Positions 1 through 4,597 of a stretch of DNA of 5,354 nucleotides are shown in pieces. The DNA is from an uncultured Ruminococcus sp. (lineage in GTDB: Bacteria > Bacillota > Clostridia > Oscillospirales > CAG-272), in contig CACYEW010000219.1 in assembly GCA_902773455.1 (NCBI GenBank), forward strand, positions 1 to 5,354, written 5' to 3'. Each line of letters begins with the position of its first letter. Within the stretch, counting starts at the first letter, position 1. The notes beneath the pieces were generated by a model. The model had not been told where the DNA came from. It saw nothing but the letters and a program-made list of their open reading frames with translations, and did not search any database. The position numbers and the translations under genes were made by a program.

Positions 1-1
1 C

Positions 2-145
2 AATAACACATATCGATATTCTACCTATGTTTACAAAGCAAATGATGCATTTTGGATCGTGCAATTTGCGACACTGAAATCAAATTTTGAAAAAGTCTCT
101 CAAGAAATTGCAGTATGGGCAAAGTCTGTAACATTTTCCAATTGA
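2..145 (+). CDS. C-terminal end of an unidentified protein (truncated by the left edge)
   Basis: Reading frame 2 is open from the first bases to a TGA at 143-145 and gives the last 47 residues of a protein. Three things suggest a real gene end: the reading is protein-like, with an aromatic strand (AFWIVQFAT) followed by an amphipathic helix and a closing strand (WAKSVTF); a well-formed terminator lies about 35 nt downstream; and no better reading exists on either strand. A strand-helix-strand ending of this kind is common in small secreted or lipid-anchored proteins of the PsbP/Mog1-like type, but that is only a resemblance and I do not assign a family. Codons here (CAA, TTT, TCT, ACA, GCA) are more AT-rich than in the downstream genes. 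The start and most of the protein lie outside the window. Confidence 0.6.
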   Translation, partial: NNTYRYSTYVYKANDAFWIVQFATLKSNFEKVSQEIAVWAKSVTFSN

Positions 146-180
146 CTGTACCAAGTCCGTTATCGATATTCGCACCAGAA

Positions 181-222
181 GGCGTTGCCGTAAAATTCTT
201 AATTTTGCGGCAGCCTTTTTTT
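181..222 (+). terminator. Rho-independent terminator of the left-edge gene
   Basis: The left arm GGC-GT-TGCCGTAAAATT pairs with AATTTTGCGGCAGCC across a CTT loop. This gives 3 + 5 + 1 (G-U) + 6 pairs with a two-base bulge (181-215). A run of seven T follows at once (216-222), with more T to 228. It sits between the TGA at 145 and the next promoter, so it insulates the GH43 unit from the upstream gene. Confidence 0.9.
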
Positions 223-230
223 ATTTTTGA

Positions 231-259
231 TTGACAAAAAACGCGATACGTGTTATAAT
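231..259 (+). promoter_or_regulatory. Consensus sigma-A promoter of the GH43-tcdA-ttcA unit
   Basis: TTGACA (231-236) and TATAAT (254-259) both match the consensus fully and are 17 bp apart. TGT (251-253) directly before the -10 supplies an extended -10 element. Transcription should start near 266, giving a leader of about 23 nt. A 10-bp palindrome, TAATGCATTA (256-265), overlaps the -10 and start region and could be incidental. A fully consensus promoter implies strong basal expression unless a repressor acts; no other operator-like dyad is evident. Confidence 0.92.
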
Positions 260-288
260 GCATTAAAAGAAAAATCCGGAGAAAAGCA

Positions 289-1485
289 ATGAACAAGACC
301 GTCAGTATAATAATCGCCGTTACGGTGCTGTGCGCTTCGGCGCTTTCGCTCGTATCGTGCGCCGGATCGCCCGTGATAAGCGATATCACGGCCGCACCGA
401 CCGAAAAGAAAACCGAAAACTCAGATCAGACGTCAGCTGAGCCTGCCGTGACTGACGCGCCTCAGACGGCGAACCTTGAAACGGAGGAACCGAAAATGAA
501 AAGAACGTTTGTGAACCCGCGATCTAACGAAAGCGCCCCCGATCCGTTTATAATATACAACGACGGATATTACTACTGTCTGCGTACCGAAGTCACGAGA
601 GTCAGACTTTACAGACATAAAAACGCCGAAGACGTGATACTGAAGGGCGAATATAAAGATCTCATAAACACCGGCGATCCGATATGCGACGGTAAGACTC
701 TCGGATGGAACTGCTGGGCGCCCGAAATACATTTCATGCCGACTACGGGCAGATGGTACGTTTATTTCGTAGCGTCCACCGACGGATTCGAGTTCGGCGC
801 GATGCGTATGATGTGCCTTGAATCCGCCGGCGACGATCCGTTCGGCGATTATTCTTTCAAGGCTCTTACCGATCCGGATCTGCTCGCGATCGATCAGACC
901 GTATGGTACGACGAAAAGAGCGGAGAGATATATACGGTGTTTTCCGAGTATACGGACAAAGGGCAGTCGCTTACGCTCGCCGTAATGGACAATCCGTGGC
1001 ATATATCCGATAAACGCATAATGCTTTCGTACGCGCGTTACGCCTGGGAAAAAAGAGGCATGACGGAAGTAAACGACAGCAGGATAAACGAAGGACCGGA
1101 ATTCCTTATAAGGAACGGAAAGATATATCTCATTTATTCCGCGAGCGGCTGCTGGAGCCAGTATTACTGCCTCGGCATGCTTACCTATAAAGGACCGGAT
1201 ACTTCGAAAGAAGAATTTCTGAAGCTTGAAAACTGGGAAAAGAGCAGAGAGCCGGTTTTCTCAAAAGCCAATAAAGTTTACGGCCCCGGTCACTGCTCGT
1301 TCTTCGAATCTCCGGACGGGACCGAAACGTGGATGGCGTATCACGGTATGGCGACGCCGGACGCCGGCGTCGACGCGAGATTTATGTATTTACAGAAAAT
1401 CTCGTTTGACGAAAACGACGTGCCGGTATTCGGAAAGCCCGTAGGCCGCGGCGCGGTATTGGAGGCGCCGTCCGGCGAGGAATGA
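289..1485 (+). CDS. Secreted lipoprotein glycoside hydrolase, family 43 (alpha-L-arabinofuranosidase/xylosidase type)
   Basis: This is a predicted lipid-anchored, surface-exposed glycosidase of 398 residues. Residues 1-23 are a type II signal peptide with lipobox L21-V22-S23-C24. Residues 25-72 form a Thr/Glu/Pro-rich linker, and a five-bladed beta-propeller GH43 domain fills about 73-395. The family's three catalytic acids are recognisable: D85 in APDPFI (general base), D202 in AIDQT (pKa modulator) and E268 in NEGPEF (general acid). H335 in GPGHCSFF matches the conserved propeller histidine. Motifs such as WAPEIHF and SASGCWSQYY resemble the exo-acting alpha-L-arabinofuranosidase branch, but family 43 also contains xylosidases and galactosidases, so the substrate is unproven. 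The ATG follows GGAGA (278-282) by 6 nt. It is the first gene after a consensus promoter, and tcdA starts 1 nt after its TGA. Length is normal for a single-domain GH43 with a linker; no carbohydrate-binding module is attached. Confidence 0.9.
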   Translation: MNKTVSIIIAVTVLCASALSLVSCAGSPVISDITAAPTEKKTENSDQTSAEPAVTDAPQTANLETEEPKMKRTFVNPRSNESAPDPFIIYNDGYYYCLRTEVTRVRLYRHKNAEDVILKGEYKDLINTGDPICDGKTLGWNCWAPEIHFMPTTGRWYVYFVASTDGFEFGAMRMMCLESAGDDPFGDYSFKALTDPDLLAIDQTVWYDEKSGEIYTVFSEYTDKGQSLTLAVMDNPWHISDKRIMLSYARYAWEKRGMTEVNDSRINEGPEFLIRNGKIYLIYSASGCWSQYYCLGMLTYKGPDTSKEEFLKLENWEKSREPVFSKANKVYGPGHCSFFESPDGTETWMAYHGMATPDAGVDARFMYLQKISFDENDVPVFGKPVGRGAVLEAPSGEE

Positions 1486-1486
1486 T

Positions 1487-2194
1487 ATGGAAAACAGATT
1501 TGAACGCACCGAACTTCTTATCGGTAAAGAAGCGCTTGAAAAGCTTGCCGCTTCCCGCGTCGCGGTCTTCGGCGTCGGCGGCGTGGGCGGTTACGTCGTC
1601 GAGGCGCTTGCGCGCAGCGGAGTCGGCAATATCGACGTCATCGACGCAGATACCGTCAGCACGTCGAATATCAACCGGCAGATCATAGCGACCGGAAAAA
1701 CCGTCGGCAGAGCAAAGGTCGAGGTATGCGCCGAGCGCATAAAGGATATAAATCCGGACTGCGCCGTCGGCGCGTATAAGATCTTTTATCTGCCCGAAAC
1801 GGAAGATCTTTTCGATTTTTCAAAATACGATTATATAGTCGACGCGATTGATACCGTTACCGGTAAGATCGCTCTAACCGTAAACGCGCAAAAAGCCGGC
1901 ACGCCGATAATAAGCAGTATGGGCGCCGGAAACAAGCTCGATCCGACTGCTTTTGAGGTCGCGGATATCTATAAAACGTCAGTCTGTCCGCTCGCGCGCG
2001 TTATGCGAAACGAACTTCGGAAGCGCGGCGTCGAAAAACTGAAAGTCGTATATTCTAAAGAGCCGCCCGTAAAAAACGAAAGCGGCGGGCGCGTGCCGGG
2101 CAGCGTCGCGTTCGTACCGTCCGTCGCCGGACTTATAATCGCAGGCGAGGTCATAAAAGACCTGATAAAAGCGAACGGAGACAAAGATGAGTAA
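1487..2194 (+). CDS. tcdA: tRNA threonylcarbamoyladenosine dehydratase (ThiF/HesA/E1-like family)
   Basis: TcdA uses ATP to cyclise N6-threonylcarbamoyladenosine (t6A) at position 37 of ANN-decoding tRNAs to ct6A, by adenylating and dehydrating the carboxylate. The 235-residue protein has the E1-like Rossmann nucleotide-binding site GVGGVGG (29-35), the acidic strand end IDADTV (52-57), the family signature SNINRQ (60-65), VDAIDTVTGK (117-126) and the TcdA-type segments SMGAGNKLDP (143-152) and KTSVCPLARVMR (162-173) with C166. It lacks the paired zinc CxxC motifs of ThiF/MoeB and has the length usual for TcdA, so a thiamine or molybdopterin role is less likely. The start lies 1 nt after the GH43 stop, with GAGG (1477-1480) inside the GH43 3' end as ribosome site, so translation is probably coupled. 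Its end overlaps the next gene by 8 nt. Confidence 0.93.
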   Translation: MENRFERTELLIGKEALEKLAASRVAVFGVGGVGGYVVEALARSGVGNIDVIDADTVSTSNINRQIIATGKTVGRAKVEVCAERIKDINPDCAVGAYKIFYLPETEDLFDFSKYDYIVDAIDTVTGKIALTVNAQKAGTPIISSMGAGNKLDPTAFEVADIYKTSVCPLARVMRNELRKRGVEKLKVVYSKEPPVKNESGGRVPGSVAFVPSVAGLIIAGEVIKDLIKANGDKDE

Positions 2195-3020
2195 AGAACT
2201 TGAATTTCATCAAAAAGTCGAGCGGAGCATCAGCAAAAAATTCAGAAAAGGCATCTGGAACCCGTTCGTCACCGCGGTGAAAAATTACGAACTGATAAAA
2301 CCGAACGATAAGATCGCCGTCTGTATGTCCGGCGGCAAGGATTCGATGCTGATGGCGAAGCTCATGCAGATGCTTCAAAGATACAGCGAGATACCGTTCG
2401 AGCTCGTTTATCTCGTTATGGATCCCGGTTACAGCGAAGAAAACCGCAAAAAGATCGAGCATAACGCAAAGCTTCTCGATATTCCGGTTACGGTATTCGA
2501 ATCGGATATTTTCGCCGTCGCAGATTCGACCGACAGAACTCCGTGCTACCTCTGCGCGAGGATGCGCCGCGGCTGTCTGTACTCGAAGGCGAGAGAGCTC
2601 GGCTGCAATAAGATCGCGCTCGGCCACCATTTCAGCGACGTGATCGAAACGACGGTCATGGCGATGTTTTACGGCGCTCAGCTTCAGGCGATGCTGCCGA
2701 AGCTGCACAGTACGAACTTTCCCGGTATGGAGCTGATACGCCCGATGTACTGCGTGCACGAAGAAGACATAATCGCGTGGCGCGATTACAACGGTCTCGA
2801 ATTCCTTCGCTGCGCGTGCAGACTGACCGAAAGGGCGGCTGTGGACGAGAGCGAATCGAAGCGGCTCGAAACGAAGCTTCTCATAAAAGAACTGAAAAAG
2901 AAAAATCCGACGATAGAGAAAAGCATATTCAAAAGCATCCACGCCGTCTGCCTCGATACTTTCCCCGGATATAAGACGGGCGGAAAAACGTATTCGTTTC
3001 TTGACGGATACGACGAATAA
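2187..3020 (+). CDS. TtcA/TilS-family PP-loop tRNA-thiolation protein (2-thiocytidine-32 synthetase-like)
   Basis: A cytosolic ATP-pyrophosphatase of 277 residues. Escherichia coli TtcA adenylates and then thiolates C32 in the tRNA anticodon loop, using a [4Fe-4S] cluster held by three cysteines. Here the PP-loop SGGKDS is at 48-53, CYLC supplies C120 and C123 followed by ARMRRG as in TtcA, LGHHFSDVIET lies at 145-155, and RCACR (208-212) offers C209 or C211 as third ligand. E. coli TtcA has a Cys-x-x-Cys at that place, here Cys-x-Cys. The protein is about 30 residues shorter than the E. coli enzyme. The ATG is 6 nt after GGAG (2177-2180) and lies in ATGAGTAA, which contains the tcdA stop, so coupling is expected. 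TtcA-like proteins of Firmicutes are largely uncharacterised, so the exact base modified is inferred. A terminator follows 31 nt after the stop. Confidence 0.85.
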   Translation: MSKELEFHQKVERSISKKFRKGIWNPFVTAVKNYELIKPNDKIAVCMSGGKDSMLMAKLMQMLQRYSEIPFELVYLVMDPGYSEENRKKIEHNAKLLDIPVTVFESDIFAVADSTDRTPCYLCARMRRGCLYSKARELGCNKIALGHHFSDVIETTVMAMFYGAQLQAMLPKLHSTNFPGMELIRPMYCVHEEDIIAWRDYNGLEFLRCACRLTERAAVDESESKRLETKLLIKELKKKNPTIEKSIFKSIHAVCLDTFPGYKTGGKTYSFLDGYDE

Positions 3021-3051
3021 AAAGCACGGGGAAAGCGTTTTCAAATCGAAG

Positions 3052-3090
3052 AAAAAGGGTATTGAGATCAAGCGCTCAAAGCCCTTTTTT
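3052..3090 (+). terminator. Rho-independent terminator of the GH43-tcdA-ttcA unit
   Basis: AAAAAGGG (3052-3059) pairs with CCCTTTTT (3082-3089). An inner TTGAG/CTCAA helix (3062-3066 with 3075-3079) is separated from it by a U-G pair and an A-A mismatch, and the loop is 8 nt. The T run 3085-3090 follows the GC core. Because the left side carries five A, the element might also act weakly on the other strand, though no gene converges on it. Confidence 0.9.
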
Positions 3091-3119
3091 ATTTGTACGG
3101 ATTCGCGAAAATTACAGAC

Positions 3120-3163
3120 CTTATCACAGGCGGAGGGGAAGACCCGCGCCGAATACCGATAAG
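3120..3163 (+). promoter_or_regulatory. Possible leader hairpin touching the ribosome site of the XRE gene
   Basis: In the stretch before the XRE start, CTTATC (3120-3125) can pair with GATAAG (3158-3163). Inside it GGCG (3129-3132) can pair with CGCC (3147-3150), and GGG (3135-3137) with CCC (3143-3145). The three nested helices are each short and separated by unpaired bases. The outer helix uses the AAG of the AAGGAGG ribosome site (3161-3167), so a folded leader would partly hide it. I found no convincing -35/-10 pair between the terminator at 3090 and this element, so the transcript start is unknown. Confidence 0.35.
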
Positions 3164-3167
3164 GAGG
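3161..3167 (+). promoter_or_regulatory. Shine-Dalgarno site that sets the XRE gene start
   Basis: AAGGAGG is a near-perfect anti-16S match lying 9 nt before the ATG at 3177. It favours this start over any upstream in-frame start such as TTG at 3093, which would read through the preceding terminator's T tract. Confidence 0.85.
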
Positions 3168-3176
3168 ATACAGCGA

Positions 3177-3386
3177 ATGTCTGATTTCACGCTCGGTCAG
3201 AAGGTCGGAGCAAAGCTCAAAAAGCTGATGAAAGAAAACGGGCTCACACAGGAAGAATTCGCCGACAGGTTCGGTACGAGCCCGCGGACGGTCAGACGGT
3301 GGATAAAAGACTTCCCGTCTCTGACTGCGCTCGAACAGCTCGCCGGATTTTTCGGCGTACCGGTCACGGATTTCTTTTCGGAATGA
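3177..3386 (+). CDS. Small stand-alone XRE-family helix-turn-helix regulator
   Basis: A 69-residue protein that is essentially one Cro/C1-type DNA-binding domain. Helix 1 is about residues 7-20. LTQEEFADRFG (23-33) is helix 2 and the turn, with Gln25 and Glu26 as typical of the family. TSPRTVRRWIK (34-44) is the recognition helix with R37, R40 and R41. SLTALEQLAGFFGVPVTDFF (48-67) matches the closing helices of HTH_3 domains. There is no effector, protease or dimerisation domain. The open frame extends upstream to 3093, but the ATG at 3177 has a strong ribosome site and gives a normal domain start. The gene stands alone between two terminators. No toxin or phage gene is adjacent. Its likely targets are its own region or the lipoprotein promoter just downstream, where a dyad abuts the -35 box; that link is inference. 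Confidence 0.87.
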   Translation: MSDFTLGQKVGAKLKKLMKENGLTQEEFADRFGTSPRTVRRWIKDFPSLTALEQLAGFFGVPVTDFFSE

Positions 3387-3393
3387 CCGAAGA

Positions 3394-3424
3394 AACGGCG
3401 CGGTATACGCGCCGTTATCTTTTT
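3394..3424 (+). terminator. Rho-independent terminator of the XRE gene
   Basis: AACGGCGCG (3394-3402) and CGCGCCGTT (3408-3416) form a perfect 9-bp GC-rich stem with a 5-nt loop, followed by ATCTTTTT (3417-3424). It begins 7 nt after the XRE stop and separates that gene from the lipoprotein promoter. Confidence 0.92.
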
Positions 3425-3431
3425 CAGAAGC

Positions 3432-3446
3432 GGACAAAATATGTCC
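3432..3446. promoter_or_regulatory. Candidate operator: 15-bp dyad abutting the lipoprotein promoter
   Basis: GGACA (3432-3436) and TGTCC (3442-3446) are perfect inverted half-sites around AAATA. The right half-site ends at the base before the TTGTAA -35 box. Position and form suit a dimeric regulator; the XRE protein encoded just upstream is the obvious candidate, but nothing in the sequence proves it. I found no second copy of the dyad in the window. Confidence 0.45.
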
Positions 3447-3475
3447 TTGTAAAAGCGCGGTAAAAAACGTATAAT
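3447..3475 (+). promoter_or_regulatory. Sigma-A promoter of the unknown lipoprotein gene
   Basis: TTGTAA (3447-3452, four of six consensus bases) and TATAAT (3470-3475, perfect) are 17 bp apart. Transcription would start near 3482, leaving a leader of about 20 nt that holds AGGGAG (3491-3496) 6 nt before the ATG. The imperfect -35 next to a dyad suggests a regulated promoter. Confidence 0.8.
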
Positions 3476-3502
3476 CAAATAAAAAACAAGAGGGAGATCA
3501 TT

Positions 3503-4525
3503 ATGAACGAAAAAAACAAAAACGCGTTAAAAGCCGCGGCGGTGACCGTTTTATTTGCGTTTATGCTTTCTTTCTGCGGCTGCGCCGGCATAAACTACGG
3601 AAACGCCGAAGCGTTTGAATCCGCTTTGAACGCCGGCGAAAATACCGAGGGCAGGATCGTAAGATTCAAGGCGGATGAGCTTCGTCCGGATTCCGCCTTC
3701 GGCTACAATATATGGGCGGGCGAGCATCTCAATTTCGTATCCGAAGAAGATCCGGGCGTCAAAGAAAACGAAGAAGTTACCGTGCGGATAAAGAACGTTA
3801 AAAAGGTCTTCGAATCGTGGATCATCAGATACGAAAAGGTCACAAACGCCGTTGCCAACAAAAAAACGGTCTACGACACGATCCTTCTGACGGATAACGC
3901 CGAAACAGAGGAAAAAGTCGAAAAATACTCGGGAGAGATAAAAATAAAAGCGGGATTTCAGTCCTCTCACAGCGGAAGCATGTATAATAACGATTATTTC
4001 GATATTGTCGGCACGTATACGTATGACGGTTATCTGAACACGGTCGTCGTTCAGGTGATACGCGCAAAACAAAACGTTGAAATTGAAGCGACCGCCGTAG
4101 CGACCGTCCCCGGCGGCAGCACGGTCGGAAAGGACAAAAACGACGCCGTCATCGGAAAGGACGAATACGGTTATGTAAGATTTGAAGTCGACGGCAAGTA
4201 TTCCGATATGACGTTCTGCGAAACGGTCGGCGTGAAAGCGGTGAAAGATGAAGACGGATACGTATTCGGCGGCGTGGAGATGGTCAGCTGCAGCAAAACC
4301 GACTTCAATCTTTACGTCAACGTCAGGCAAACGAAGGATAAGATCGGAGAATTCGCGGGATATAAGCTCCTGTTTTTCAACGGCGGCAGGCTCGTTTACG
4401 ATAAAAGCGGTTTTTTCAGATACGACGCGGAAAATCTGACGGGAAAAGACAGTACGGACACAATATCCGTATCGACCTTATTCGTGCCGGACTTCGACGA
4501 AATAAAATTTTATTACGAACCCTGA
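3503..4525 (+). CDS. Predicted lipoprotein of unknown function, three-part extracellular region
   Basis: I do not recognise a characterised function. The 340-residue protein begins with a lysine-bearing, hydrophobic signal peptide (1-26) and a probable lipobox F24-C25-G26-C27; Phe at -3 is unusual. Three regions follow. Residues 34-112 start with a short helix (AEAFESALNAGE) and run into a strand-rich segment with SAFGYNIWAGEHLNFVS (64-80) and SWIIRYEK (105-112), a pattern I associate with small OB-like domains in Firmicute surface lipoproteins. Residues 120-190 contain FDIVGTYTYDGYLNTVVVQV (166-185). Residues 212-340 are strand-rich and acidic. No catalytic motif is visible, so a binding or cell-envelope role is more likely than an enzyme, but this is a guess. 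The gene has its own promoter and a dyad beside it. No terminator separates it from fucI, so read-through into fucI is possible. Confidence 0.8.
   Translation: MNEKNKNALKAAAVTVLFAFMLSFCGCAGINYGNAEAFESALNAGENTEGRIVRFKADELRPDSAFGYNIWAGEHLNFVSEEDPGVKENEEVTVRIKNVKKVFESWIIRYEKVTNAVANKKTVYDTILLTDNAETEEKVEKYSGEIKIKAGFQSSHSGSMYNNDYFDIVGTYTYDGYLNTVVVQVIRAKQNVEIEATAVATVPGGSTVGKDKNDAVIGKDEYGYVRFEVDGKYSDMTFCETVGVKAVKDEDGYVFGGVEMVSCSKTDFNLYVNVRQTKDKIGEFAGYKLLFFNGGRLVYDKSGFFRYDAENLTGKDSTDTISVSTLFVPDFDEIKFYYEP
4498..4517. repeat. Imperfect 20-bp palindrome at the end of the lipoprotein gene
   Basis: A perfect 14-bp palindrome, AATAAAATTTTATT (4501-4514), is flanked by an A-A mismatch and a further CG/CG pair, making 9 of 10 pairs in 4498-4517. 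It lies in the last codons of the lipoprotein gene, 16 bp before the fucI -35 box. It lacks a loop and a T tract, so it is not a terminator. It could be an upstream operator or a chance product of AT-rich codons. Confidence 0.4.
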
Positions 4526-4533
4526 AAAATGAG

Positions 4534-4562
4534 TTGACATACCGCATCCGTTATGATAAAAT
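4534..4562 (+). promoter_or_regulatory. Extended -10 sigma-A promoter of fucI
   Basis: TTGACA (4534-4539, perfect) and TAAAAT (4557-4562, five of six) are 17 bp apart. TGA (4554-4556) before the -10 gives an extended -10 element. The -35 starts 8 nt after the stop codon of the lipoprotein gene. Transcription would begin near 4569, about 29 nt before the fucI ATG, so fucI can be expressed independently. Confidence 0.88.
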
Positions 4563-4565
4563 AAA

Positions 4566-4584
4566 ACCGAAAATAATTATCGGT
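4566..4584. promoter_or_regulatory. Candidate operator or leader hairpin at the fucI transcription start
   Basis: ACCGA (4566-4570) and TCGGT (4580-4584) are inverted arms 9 bp apart. They cover the expected start of transcription, and the right arm runs into the ribosome site GGTGAGG (4582-4588). As DNA this is a well-placed repressor site; as RNA a weak 5-bp hairpin could mask the ribosome site. No regulator is assigned. Confidence 0.35.
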
Positions 4585-4597
4585 GAGGTAATACGGT

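Noticed and set aside
11..171. Exact 11-base repeat TATCGATATTC at 11-21 and 161-171
   Set aside because: Only two copies, one inside a coding tail, built around a short palindrome; too short to separate from chance.
433..1002. 189-codon minus-strand open frame opposite the GH43 gene
   Set aside because: It lies entirely within a gene whose catalytic motifs are clear, and its own translation is not protein-like.
1363..1376. GC-rich palindrome around GACGCCGGCGTC inside the GH43 gene
   Set aside because: Explained by GAC, GCC and GGC codons in the coding frame; no flanking T tract or regulatory context.
1487..2194. Alternative reading of tcdA as thiF or moeB in a sulfur-carrier pathway
   Set aside because: No zinc CxxC pairs, and the SMGAGNKLDP and KTSVCPLAR segments point to TcdA; no thiamine or molybdopterin genes are nearby.
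3093..3176. Longer version of the XRE protein starting at 3093
   Set aside because: It would start in the tail of a terminator and add 28 non-conserved residues; AAGGAGG sits 9 nt before the ATG at 3177, where the domain normally begins.
2151..3437. 428-codon minus-strand open frame opposite the ttcA-like and XRE genes
   Set aside because: It runs antisense to two well-supported genes and through two terminators, its translation shows no domain, and it follows from the codon bias of the + strand.
3551..4330. 259-codon minus-strand open frame opposite the lipoprotein gene
   Set aside because: It is a mirror of the + strand gene, with low-complexity hydrophobic and aromatic runs and no recognisable start context.
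4552..4557. TATGAT as the fucI -10 box
   Set aside because: It would leave only 12 bp to TTGACA; TAAAAT at 4557-4562 gives the standard 17 bp.
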